From NCBI GenBank assembly GCA_903772945.1, contig CAICTM010000948.1, positions 1-41,640 of the forward strand: a DNA stretch of 41,640 nt, read 5' to 3'. The notes under the pieces were generated by a model, which had not been told where the DNA came from, ran no database searches, and saw nothing but the letters and a program-made list of their open reading frames with translations. Each line of letters begins with the position of its first letter. The first letter of the stretch is position 1. Shown in pieces: positions 31,384 to 41,640 of this stretch. Source of the DNA: Seminavis robusta (lineage: Eukaryota; Bacillariophyta; Bacillariophyceae; Naviculales; Naviculaceae). A program made the position numbers and the translations under genes.

Positions 31384-34300
31384 ATGAAACACTCGCCCCA
31401 CCCAAGTCCCTGCTCAATCGCAGCATCGAGCGACCAACCAGCCCAAGATCGGGCCAACACCTACCGGTATGATCGGCGTTCCATGATGGCCCGCAGCGGC
31501 CATGACGAGGCGGAACGACAACCTGACTCCCTCCACGATAGTAACACTGATACTGGTTGCAGCTTCTATGAAGTTGACATTGAAGTATCTCGAGGCGAAA
31601 GTCAGCAGGACGCAACTGCTTGCGAGTACGAGAATGACGACGTTCACACTGCTCGAGAAGACGACGTGGAATATTGCCATGACAGCGAAAGTGACGAGAG
31701 TAGCTATCAAAGTGCTCTGTCTGCTGATGAACGAGAAAGAGCTATTCGACGTGGTGTCTTTAAGGGAATCATGTGTGGCTATGTTACGGACATGTTTCGG
31801 ATTTTCTTTCGTTTTATATTCGAAACCATCAAGGACTTGTGCATGAGACTGTATAGATGCATCAAGAGAGGGAATGGAAGGGAAAGTGAGGACCATGCCA
31901 TGCCACTGGAAGATGCCCTCGACTATGCGATGGGCCTCGAAGATGCAGGTCGTGCCGTCGAGCTTGGGCAGAGCTTACACAACACTAGTGCTCATGCTAA
32001 CATCACTGCCGCAACTGGTTCTTCCACAACCACCGGTACCACCACCGCCACAACTCAAGCTGCAACCTCAACCATGGCTGGGCAAATGGCAACCACTGCA
32101 GCACAAAGCGCTGCAACAGCTACTGCGAGTAAGTACCGTTCAGGAACTGTTGTGATCCTCATGAAACTGCATATTCATCTCTAAATATTTCCACGCTGAC
32201 AACCTCTACCTCCACCCTTGTTCAATCTGCACCACCCATGCAACCAATAAGCCGCCACAACATCAACTGCAGCCGCGGCGGCTTCAGCAACCACTATCGC
32301 CAGTACTGTTGTGAGCGCAGTTGCTTCTGCAGGAGGTAAGCAGTGTTGCGAGCGCCTTGGCAGTATATTTCCTTTCAGGCTTTTTATCCCAAATCGTTCC
32401 CTTCTTTTCTTCACCAGTTGCCACCCAAGTGGGGGTCGCGGTGGGGGTTGCAGCTGTTTCTGCGGCTGCTGTTGTTTCTGGGGTGGCCATGGCACCAGTT
32501 TCAGCCCCAGTCCCAGCTTCTCCATTTGTGGCTACTGATGATTTCTATGGAAGACCACCTCCACCCCAAGGTGACTTTGTGCCGCCACCATGTACAGGCA
32601 GTTCCGATTTTAAACAAGGATACGTTGAGTTACAGATACAAGCGCTGCCAGAAGGAGCCCTACCAGACTACAGGGATCACATCGAGGCATTGTTCCGAGA
32701 GGTCTACAACAAGTAAGTGTTGGCCCACTGAACTGCTTCATTCAGGGAAATTAGTATCCCTGATTGGGTCTTCTCTTTTTCTCAAAACCTGTGCTCATAC
32801 CCGACCTTATTAGCATCTCTGGGATGTGTTTGGATCCATTCATTCGGGTAGTTCACAATGCCACGATTGAGGACTGGGAAACCTTTGTGATTATGGGAGA
32901 TGATGATGGAACAGATGGCTCTACTGTGACCACCGTGTTCTGGCTAGCAACAGTTGCTTGCAACGGGTGTCCTGGTAAGTGGATCTTGCATCATTGAAGT
33001 CTTTTCCAATACTTGCTGCCATCCCAGTTGATTGGATGGTGTCCTAACACGCAGTTTCCTTGTTGTCCGCTGATTTGAATCGTGTGCTCAGACTTTGAAC
33101 CTCTTTTTGACTCAACATCCATAGATGAGGATGACACCGGCGTCCACATATTTGAAATTGAAGAGAAGCCTGCCAGAACCGATGGGACACAGTCATCGCC
33201 ACCAAACATCTCACAACTAGAGACAAATTCAGAAGTCTTGACTAGCAATCAGAATGCATATGAACCAAATCAGAAAGGTTTGGGGCATCAACGGCGTGAG
33301 CTACAACAAGAACAACTTGGAGCTCCATCTATCAATCAATTTCTTGGCTTGTTTGCAGCAACATTGGGGTACAATTTGGGTCCCATGCTCCACAAAGAGA
33401 GTGAAGGAACAGTGGTGGTTGACGACAATGTGGGATTATCCACTAGGGTTGTCTTTGCCACAACAAGGGCAGCACCAGGATTCAATGGCACCTTGAATAA
33501 TTCCACCCTGGGCGTTGGCAATGTGATTGCTTCCGTCGGAAAAGAGGCTCTTGAAGAGTTTGAAGAATTCATTGAGACCAATGATGGTGTCATTCAAGCG
33601 CCCTTTTCCAACCAGCTCAATGCCTTGTCAGAGTGTTTCATCAATGATAATAGAAAGGTAGTGGCTATCAATCAAGGCCAAACAAATCCTGTCTGTGAAC
33701 AACTTGAAGCTCTTCTGGAGGATGACTCAGCTCCCAATCAAGTAGATGAGGAGATCCTTACAGCTTGTATTTTAAATCCAACTGCTAATGACTGCCAAGA
33801 ACTGCTGGTTGACATATTTGATGGATTTGATGAGACCTTTGTGGAGCAGGAGCCAGGCAATGAAACAAGTAATCACGATGGCCGGAATGAGAACAGCTCA
33901 CCGACTACTGGAAATGAACCAGAGACGCCATCGGGGATTCCAAACACAGTTGCAGGCGCAGAGGCAGAGGCAGGACTTGGTATTGCACCAAGTGAAACAA
34001 CCAATGATATGGCACGAACTGCTGCACCCAGTGCATATCATACTGCATCGCCCATTTCCATACCAAACAATGCCCCAGTTGAAAATCCCGCCATCCCACA
34101 ACAGTATCAAAGTTATACCGATGAGCCAGCATTGCCACCAACCAGCTCAAATGATTTAATCATGCCAACAGCATACAATGACCAGAGTAAGGTGCCAAAT
34201 GCTTTGCCTAATGGTGCACCCGAGAGCAACCTAGATGTTGTCGTCCTACCTGTGGTGGCTCCAGTGTCACCAAACATGGCATCTCAACCACATTTGGAGC

Positions 34301-37300
34301 CACCTAGCCCTGAAGAAGCCACTGCTGATACAGCTTCACCTGTTGTACCAGAAGCTGCTGCAGATACCAGTCTGTCGGCCAAAACATCATATGGCTTGAA
34401 TGCATTTACAAACAAAGGTGCATTGCAAGATACATTTGTGGTCCCAGTAAGGCCAACAACACCATCACCCACTGTTGATGCAAATATTTCCCCTGAAACA
34501 GAGCACGAGTTGCAAAAGTAAGTCTTCTTTTGTCAAAAGATATTGTTATTCTTGCCCAGTTCTTACTTTGGTTTCTTTGATTTAATTGTATAGATTTTCT
34601 GTTGTAGGTGGTGGAGACAGCCTCTCATCAGTGCCGGTCACTTACACCGAATCACTTCATTCACCATCGGTGCCCCTTCGTTTTGGTGCTACAGTGGAGC
34701 CATCTGTGAGGCCATCTGCAGAGCCCACTGTAGAGACCACCAGTGAGAACACTGTTCAAGTTACTCCACAGAGCCCTCTTCAACCAACGACGCAGCCAAC
34801 CCCTGGGCCCTCATCCCAGGTGACACCTTCTGGAGAGCCCACTGTAGAGACTACCAATGAAAACACTGTTCAAGTTACTCCACAGAGCACTCTTCCACCA
34901 ACTATGCAGCCAACCCCTGGGCCCTCACCCCGGCCCACTGAGCTGCCCACCCCTGGACCCACATTTGAACCAACTGAGCAGCCCACGCCTGGGCCCACAT
35001 TTGAACCAACTGAGCCGCCCACCTCTAGGCCGACCCCTTGGTCCCCATCAGAAAGTGGTCTCACTCCCACCTCCAGTACAGGTAGTGGCACGCCAACAGA
35101 GCAACCAACAATTGAAGAGTGCAATGTGGCCTTTGATACTTACAACAAATTATACTATTTGACTCTTGAGGGTGATATTGGTGTGCTTCTGGATGATGAT
35201 GTGACTGATGCTTTCGAAACAGCTCATGGAGGCATGAATTCAACAGTTTGTGATCCAATTCTCATTGATATTGAAGTGGAAGGGCGGTACACCAGGCGGC
35301 GCCTTCAGGAAATAAATCCACAAATTGGACTACGCATACAAACATTGCAGACAAGCCCTGGGTTGCCACTGCCTGTTGGATCTGATGTCACTGCACTTGT
35401 GAATAGTATCAGTTCTGTGCTTCAAGGAACTGGAGTAGTTGCCATTCTTTTCAGTGACACTCTTCAAACTCGAGTACCCACCAGTGCACCAACAAAACCC
35501 CCCACAACAAATCCAACACTAGCTCCAACAGAGTTGTCAACAATTGCCCCTATTCCTCAGCCCACAGTACCACCAGGGAACCCAACCAGAGCTCCAACAG
35601 GAACACCTTCTACAACCCCCACCATTGTTCCAAGTGAGTCTCCAACCACATCACCAACATCGGTTCCAACTGAAAAACCAATAAGTGTACCCACCAATGG
35701 CCCAACGCTTCAACCCACTGTAACTCTAGGACGTCCAAGCAAGGTACCCTCTGAGACTCCAACAAAGGTGTCCACAGTTGGCCCTACACCTCTGCCCACT
35801 GTGACTGTGAGCAATCCAACCCAAGTGCCATCCTTGACACCTACTAAACCTCCAACTAATATTCCTACCAAGGTACCTACACATGCCCCAATACCGGTAC
35901 CTACTGTCTCGCCAGGAAACCCAACCAAGGAACCCACTAAAACCCAAACCAAAATCCCAACAACACCTACTGATGTGCCTACAGTTGGCCCAGCAGCTCT
36001 ACCAACCAAAGTACCCACAATCGCCCCAACACCACAGCCCGCTGCCTCTCCAGGCAACCCAACCAATAAGGCACCCACAAGAACCCCAACCAACCCTCTT
36101 ACCAATATGCCAACAAACTTACCTTCCAAAGCCCCCAGTGAAGCTCCAACCAATGTCCCCACAACTTCGTCACCTACAGTTGCCCCTGACACCCCAAGTA
36201 AGTCACCTACTGATCTGCCAACCAAGACCCCTACAATATCACCGTCAAAAGCCTCCAAAGTTCCCACCAAGTCCCCTTCTAATGGACCCGCCAAATCCCC
36301 AACAAGCACACCAACCAATGCACCTACAAGAGCACCCACCGCAGCTCCAAGCAAACTACCTTCAAAAGCCCCCACCACGGCAGCTTCTCAAGCTCCCACC
36401 AAAGTTCCAACTAGAGCCCCTACCCAATCACCAACAAAATCACCCACCAAAGCTCCTTCAAAAGCACCATCCAAAGCTCCCACCAAAGCTCCTACGAAAG
36501 AACCGACTAAAGCTCCAACTAATTCACCCACCAAAGCTCCTTCAAAAGCACCATCCAAAGCTCCTACAAAAGCACAACCAAAGCCCAACCAGAGCCCCCA
36601 CAAAAGCACCAACCAAGGCACCTACCAAGGCACCCACCAAAGCACCCACCAAGGGACCTACCAAGGCACCAACCAAATCACCTACCAAGGCACCTACCAA
36701 GCACACACAAAGCTCCAACAAGAGCACCCACAAAAGCTCCAACGAAGATGCCAACACCAAGCCCAACAATTGCCCCTACTCCAGATGGTACGTTGACAAG
36801 GGTTCTTGCAACATTGTATGAACTATCGTTTCTGTTTGTCACTAGCTAACACTCTGTCGCAACTTTAGTCATTGGCGATAGAACAGAGCTCATAGCGGCA
36901 TTGCAAGCTGGAGACTTCAGTGCAACATCTACCTATGGCGCCATTGAAACGTGGGATGTCACGCGTGTCACATCTTTTCAAGATGTGTTTGCTGCAGCTG
37001 GAGGCTACTCAGGCTATGCATCTTTCAATGAAGATATCAGTTCCTGGGATGTCAGTGCTGTGACCACTTTCCATAACACATTCTACCAAGCAGCAGCCTT
37101 CAACAAAGATCTAACCAACTGGGACACAAGCAAGTCTGTGAACCTTGAAGGAATGTAAGACGAAACCACACCAGTGCTTGTGAAGAATCCAAGTGTTTGA
37201 GCGGCTGGTTGGTCTCACCTCAACCCCTTGCTTTCCCCCAGGTTTCAAGAAGCAACTGTTTTCAATGGAGACCTTTCTGGTTGGAATGTTGCAAAGGTCA

Positions 37301-38263
37301 CCTCAAGCGCATTCATGTAAGGCCCTGTACGGTATGATTTCCACGACTCTGAAATCTAGCAATGATTCTAATCCCTTGCCATTTCAACTTTCTGCTGAAC
37401 CCACAGGTTCCAGAACTCTAATTTCAACCGTGACATTTCAACCTGGAACGTGGCAGCAGTTCAGTCATTCAACTACATGTTTGCTGACACTGCCTACAAC
37501 CAACCAATGCCATTGTGGTCCACAGCTGCTGGAACCAATTTTCTGTTGTAAGTGACCATCAAATTGTTTCTGCCAAGTCTCACAAGCAGCACTAACTTTT
37601 TCCTGTGCAGCATGTTTAAAAGCAATACAGATTTTAACCAAGACATACAAAATTGGGATCTCTCAAGTGCGACAACCACTGCAAACATGTTCTCTGGGGC
37701 CAGTTCATTTGACCAGGTAGGAGGATACTGTGAAAAAGAATGTTGTGATGCAGACAGGAAATTCCACCATCTTCTGACCCATTCTTATTCCTTTGCTCCT
37801 TCAGGACATTTCAATTTGGAATGTAAACAAAGTGAGGAATTTCCAAGCAATGTTTGCAAATTCGGCCTCTTTCAATCAGCCGATTACAGCATGGCAGGTA
37901 GGAAATGCTGTGAACATGTTGCAGATGTTCCAAAACTCTGCTTTCAACCAAGCAATTGGTACAACCTGGGACATTAGCCAAGTCACCAGCTTCAATTCCA
38001 TGTAAGTTTGTTGGTGACTAAGCATGTGACATTTTGGTTTTGTGGTATTATTGCTTTTGCCTTATGCTTCGTACTGTCTCTGTTGCTCTGGGCTCAGGTT
38101 CAAGGGAGCTGCATCACTGGACCGAGATTTGTGCAATTGGGGTAACAACCTTCTTGTTACAGCCACTGTGGTTGACATGTTTGCTGGAGCCTTTGCTTGT
38201 CCTTCACAATCAGATCCCAACACAGGGGCAAGTCCAATTGGCCCGTTTTGCCATACTTGCTGA
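31384..38263 (+). CDS. PT-repeat, DUF285 (BspA-like) surface protein, 12 exons, frame-damaged
   Basis: The exons are 31384-32128, 32252-32335, 32418-32712, 32814-32974, 33092-34517, 34594-36787, 36869-37154, 37242-37316, 37407-37547, 37611-37716, 37805-38001 and 38098-38263. An acidic N-terminus is followed by a hydrophobic span across exons 2-3 (VATQVGVAVGVAAVSAAAVV), a probable membrane anchor. Next comes an extracellular domain with DPFIRVVHNATIEDWETFVI, a long disordered linker, and a folded segment (ECNVAFDTYNKLYYL...). A Pro-Thr-x-x array of about 400 residues is followed by about six DUF285 repeats of the form FNxDISxWDVSxVTxFxxMF. This architecture is typical of diatom cell-surface proteins, where adhesion or wall association is suspected. 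An alternative start is at 31483. The PT array of exon 6 is out of frame from about 36,570 to 36,710. Confidence 0.75.
34594..36787 (+). repeat. Pro-Thr-x-x coding minisatellite, with probable single-base deletions
   Basis: Exon 6 codes for APTKAPTK-type tetrads in near-tandem 12-bp units, densest at 35,480-36,770. The PT frame is kept to about 36,570, then moves twice, near 36,570-36,590 and near 36,695-36,715. Four one-base losses (for example GCACAACC where GCACCAACC is expected) would account for both moves and would bring exon 6 into phase with exon 7. Sequencing error in the repeat or real decay could both explain this. The mirrored minus-strand frames reading VGALVGAL are shadows. Confidence 0.8.
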
Positions 38264-38447
38264 TTCCTTTGAATGTGGCTATGTTGGCCAAGCATAAAAT
38301 TGACAGTGGCACCTTTCATTTTTCAAGGATTCACTCATCTCTCTGGGCTAGAACGTAGACTATCAATAACCATCCCTCTATTGGCATCGAAACAGTACTG
38401 GGTACTGGGCCGTAGGTGAAAGCTACAGCGAGTAGCTGTGAGAGGCA

Positions 38448-39139
38448 TTATCGAAACTCTCGAAGCAAGTCATCTTCATGGGGCTTGGCCGAGGACGAAA
38501 GCCTGAGCAGCGGCGGTAGTGGCACGGTTATATCATTCGATTCTATGCCAATTGCATGAATGAGTCGCTCAACTATACGAAACCAGCTCGGGCGTGGATA
38601 GCGTCGATCGTAGAAAGCTCCCCCGCAAGAACAACGCGGCATGTCCAGTCTTCGCCCTGTCTTCAATGGCTGATAAAGAGGCAAGCTCCGTGATGTTCTG
38701 CCCTCTAAAACACCATTCGTGTGTTCCGGTATTTGCTAGTCCAGCTAACAAGACATTGTTCCCAGCTGATGTATGTGTCAGCAGCGGCAATGTCTTCCGT
38801 TGCGGTGGCGTGTAGCTCTCGTCCGATTTGATTCGATTCCCCGAGAGATGCTTCCTCGACGAGGAAAAAGACAGCAATACGTTGATGCAGGCCTCTTCTT
38901 CCGCCTCGTCCAAGGTGGCCAGGGCTTCCGGATGCGTCCGGTCCAACAGTAGTTTTTGGTGCCGTATGCAAGCTATTGGCCAGTTCGTCCGAATACCTGG
39001 CGATGCGGAAACGTTCTGCCAGATTGGGGGGGAGAGCTTGTGTCGATCCTCTTTCCCATCTACCGGTACGGGCTATCGTTGGCTCGCTAGGCCGCCGGCT
39101 CCTCGTGTCGTAGTTTGATATAGCACGGGTCTTGTGCAT
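38448..39139 (-). CDS. Doubtful small gene with a frame change
   Basis: An ATG at 39139 opens MHKTRAISNYDTRSRRPSEP, followed by LAERFRIARYSDELANSLHT. Coding-like sequence then continues one frame over as LDRTHPEALATLDEAEEEAC and NVLLSFSSSRKHL down to 38569. The switch falls at a run of five A near 38,957. A third frame carries YPRPSWFRIVERLIHAIGIE down to 38448. This could be a short gene with frameshifts or unrecognised introns. No family is recognised, and a chance open frame is possible. Confidence 0.3.
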
Positions 39140-40031
39140 ACCCCGTTTTCATCTAGCGAACGTTGCTACTAAATAGTAACGGGTTCTTGACTTGACTTTT
39201 GGTCTTTTGGGCGACTTCGACTTTTAGCTACAGCTAGCTAGCTAGCTAGCTAGTTAAATCGGACTGCCAGCCATGAGTATACCCTGATACTGCGTTTTAG
39301 GATCGCAGTCTCACCAAGCCTTGGCTGTGCATTACGTGAAAGGAGAAAGGAACCGAGGAGAGTTCTGAAGCTCTACTAGCTAGCTAGCTAGTAGCTTGCA
39401 GAACGACATGCCGACCTCGGTGCCTTCAACCTCGTCATTCGCTTGGCTTGGAGTTGAGTTGTTTCACGCACAACATCAATCACGAGAGGAGTGACTCAGT
39501 CGGTCATTCTTTAAGGTCATCCGAAGCATCCAGAGTCATCTTGCACCCTCCGATTACCAGCCCATCCAGATTTCAAGACCAGCCCAACGCACCCAACCCG
39601 TAGAACTGTGCCTTCCCTTTGAAAAATCTTTTCCGCGAATTACCCAGGCAAGCACCTTGTGAGTGTTCCCGTATTGTACAATGACTTAACGTGTGACTCT
39701 TGGGCTTTTGTTTTGTCGACGATAATGACGGGCCCAACGAATGCACAGCGACGTGAGGGAGCGAGGGATCCAAGCAGCATACGGTACTGTCACTTCTTGG
39801 CTTCTTGGTCAACATCAACAAAATACTTTGGGCCAGCAAGAAAGCCCAACGACAAAGCTACGACAACCAAGCAAGCGACATAAAAAGTCACTGCCACCAA
39901 GCAAGCACTGTGCATCATCACATTTATTTTCCTACCAGCAGCTAGCCCAACAGGCAGGCAACACACCACCCACAATAAAACGACAATTCTCTCCTCTTCT
40001 CTCCCATCTTCCTGAATTTCCAAGCATTACA
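39140..40031. other. Intergenic with CTAG repeats, upstream of the GT8 gene
   Basis: No gene is supported. Runs of the tetranucleotide GCTA occur at about 39233-39253 and 39376-39392. The last 150 bp before the GT8 start are C/T-rich on the plus strand (CTCTCCTCTTCTCTCCC), as expected of a promoter or 5' UTR. Confidence 0.5.
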
Positions 40032-41640
40032 ATGAAAGACAATCTGCTACGAGCCACGCGGTCTCGATCTCCGTCTCCTCCTGGTTCGATCAGCAGCAAT
40101 ATTGGTCGAGTACCGAGTCGAGAAGACTTTTCGCACTCTTCTCACCGCAAAACGTTTCAATCTCGATTGGTGCAATCCTTGTTGGTCTTGTTGGGGGTTA
40201 CCGTTGCCGTGCATCACTTGCTCCTGACATCTCCATTGCTGCAGTCCATGGTGGGTGCCGGACGTGAGAATGAAGATGCTCCGCAGAAACAACAACGCGC
40301 TCTGCTGGGCGACGGAATGAGTTTGGAATCCCTCAGTAGTTCCGTGGCCACCAGTCAATTGTCCGTCGCGGAAAAGGAAGGATTGCTGCGGACCATTGAA
40401 CAACTCACGCAACAAAAACTACGACAAGGCATGCCTACGGCAGCTCCTACTGCCAGTCCTACCGTCAGTCCCACCGCATCTCCCACAGCCAGTCCAACGG
40501 TGGCTCCGACGGCGTCTCCCACAGCGTCTCCCACAGCCAACCCGACTTCTAAAGCAACAGAAGAAGTAGTAGTAACCGCCAAAAACCATTCTGCCGTCAT
40601 TACCGTATCGGATCCCCAAATCAACTTGACGGAAACCGCGGCTGTGACCATTAACAACCTCACTCCGAAGAGCCCCTACGCGTACATGTTTGTCATTGGC
40701 GGTATTCACGAAGACCGACCCGCCTACAAGGGATTTGTCTACGATGTGCTCGTCGCAACGCGTCTTCTTCGCAAACTCGGATCCACCGCCGATGTCGTTC
40801 TCTTTACGCAAATGTCTCCCGATTCTCCACTCGATGCTCTGCCGCAAGAAGACACGGATCACTTGCACGCGTTGAATATTCAAATCATTCCATTGCCCAA
40901 ACCCAATCGCGAATCCTTTGCCGGATTGGTCTTTGAAAAGTTTCGCGCCCTCCAATTGGTCCAATACCGACGTGTCATGTTTATGGATGCCGATGCCATT
41001 CCACTTGCCAATCTCGATTACATGTTTCATCTTTCGGATGCAGACCACAAATCCACACCGACCTTTTTGAAACCCAACATGATTTGGGCCACACGAGGAG
41101 AACCCTGCAATGCCGGTCTGTTCATGCTAGAACCAGAAGCCGGAGGATGGGAACGATTGCAAGCCATTATTCGACGCATGAAGGAAGAAGGCAAGCAATT
41201 GCCCTATCCACATTTCAGTTGGAATCGGGGATGGGGATATGACTTTGAAGCCGAGAACGACGAATGGCATGGGACTATCAAGTACGGAAAGAAATGGAGG
41301 TACCATGCCGGACATTCCGATCAGGGATTGTTGTACTATTGGACCAAATTCTACAAACGCAACGTGTCTATTATTATTCAAGATAAGATTGAGAATTGGA
41401 TTGATGCCGGCGTGAATGCCAACAAGACGATTGATGGATTCTCCAAACCCACGCTTGAAATGAATTTGCGGTTGGAACCGTTGGGACCGTACTCGCACGA
41501 GAATCCACTCGTTCATCAGTTCAATTGCGATGAGGAAAAACATCAACAGGCATCCAAATACAAGAAACCACATCAGTGTGTGGTGCCCTATCGGGATATT
41601 GCCCACTTTATGGGAGGCAGCAAACCGTGGATGATTCCCG
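40032..41640 (+). CDS. GT8 (glycogenin-like) glycosyltransferase, 3' end beyond window
   Basis: An ATG in the context TTACAATGAAAG opens 536 codons without a stop or intron, running off the window. A basic N-terminus is followed by a signal anchor (about 41-63, LVQSLLVLLGVTVAVHHLLL) and a PTxSPT stem at 135-174, suggesting type II Golgi topology. The GT8 fold starts at YAYMFVIGGIHEDRPAYKGF. It has the metal-binding DAD at 319-321 (VMFMDADAIPLANLD), then CNAGLFMLEPE, HSDQGLLYYW and HFMGGSKPW, in the glycogenin/galactinol-synthase order. The anchor and stem argue for a secretory-pathway enzyme rather than cytosolic glycogenin. The donor and acceptor cannot be read from sequence. Confidence 0.88.
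   Translation, partial: MKDNLLRATRSRSPSPPGSISSNIGRVPSREDFSHSSHRKTFQSRLVQSLLVLLGVTVAVHHLLLTSPLLQSMVGAGRENEDAPQKQQRALLGDGMSLESLSSSVATSQLSVAEKEGLLRTIEQLTQQKLRQGMPTAAPTASPTVSPTASPTASPTVAPTASPTASPTANPTSKATEEVVVTAKNHSAVITVSDPQINLTETAAVTINNLTPKSPYAYMFVIGGIHEDRPAYKGFVYDVLVATRLLRKLGSTADVVLFTQMSPDSPLDALPQEDTDHLHALNIQIIPLPKPNRESFAGLVFEKFRALQLVQYRRVMFMDADAIPLANLDYMFHLSDADHKSTPTFLKPNMIWATRGEPCNAGLFMLEPEAGGWERLQAIIRRMKEEGKQLPYPHFSWNRGWGYDFEAENDEWHGTIKYGKKWRYHAGHSDQGLLYYWTKFYKRNVSIIIQDKIENWIDAGVNANKTIDGFSKPTLEMNLRLEPLGPYSHENPLVHQFNCDEEKHQQASKYKKPHQCVVPYRDIAHFMGGSKPWMIP

Noticed and set aside
35700..36770. Long minus-strand frames encoding Val-Gly-Ala-Leu repeats (for example 36378-35710)
   Set aside because: They mirror the Pro-Thr codon array on the plus strand, and the low-complexity Gly/Val/Leu content follows from that.
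1..41640. CRISPR arrays, rRNA and tRNA genes
   Set aside because: No regularly spaced identical repeats with unique spacers and no rRNA-like core were seen. I noticed no convincing tRNA cloverleaf, although a tRNA scan was not possible.

Overview
This window looks like a piece of a diatom (Bacillariophyta) nuclear genome. The evidence is short GT-AG introns of about 70-130 bp, a surface protein with Pro-Thr repeats and DUF285 (BspA-like) repeats, a decayed Ty1/copia element of the kind common in diatoms, a POT1-type telomere protein, and Golgi glycosyltransferases with PT-rich stems. Composition suggests a repeat-rich pennate species, but I cannot name it from sequence alone. All exon models were built by hand from splice consensus and reading-phase agreement.

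The left 19 kb is accessory DNA. A broken minus-strand membrane-protein gene lies at about 0.3-1.5 kb, with unresolved coding remnants beyond it. A nest of mobile-element genes follows at 2.5-9.7 kb. It holds a Crypton-like tyrosine recombinase whose C-terminus is shifted out of frame (2561-4514, +), and a Uma2-like PD-(D/E)XK nuclease-fold gene convergent to it (5623-4673, -). Next comes what looks like an integrated CRESS-DNA (circular Rep-encoding single-stranded DNA) replicon. That replicon has a stem-loop origin with the nonanucleotide TATTATTAC at its apex (6145-6189), GGGACC iterons around it, a second set of iterons and dyads (6731-7091), an intact 513-aa Rep with HUH endonuclease and superfamily 3 helicase motifs (7254-8795, +), and a convergent acidic/RGG protein (9430-9020, -). 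A decayed Ty1/copia retrotransposon fills about 10.9-18.0 kb. Three copies of one repeat (1-300 minus, about 9700-9905, 18216-18311) punctuate the region.

The right 22 kb is ordinary gene space. In order it holds an orphan 123-aa ORF, a secreted JMJD8-like JmjC protein, a three-exon multi-pass membrane protein, a four-exon POT1-like telomere-end protein, a divergently transcribed HPAT/SERGT-type O-glycosyltransferase, 2.5 kb of repetitive intergenic DNA with a decayed roughly 600-bp tandem duplication, a 12-exon PT-repeat/DUF285 surface protein, a doubtful small minus-strand gene, and a GT8 glycosyltransferase cut by the window end.

The main discovery candidate is the Rep replicon. Its origin hairpin, iterons, uninterrupted Rep and second convergent gene would, once circularised, give the ambisense layout of a CRESS-DNA genome, but without an obvious capsid gene. 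It sits beside a tyrosine recombinase and a nuclease-fold gene, so it may be a recently integrated virus or plasmid, or part of a composite mobile element.
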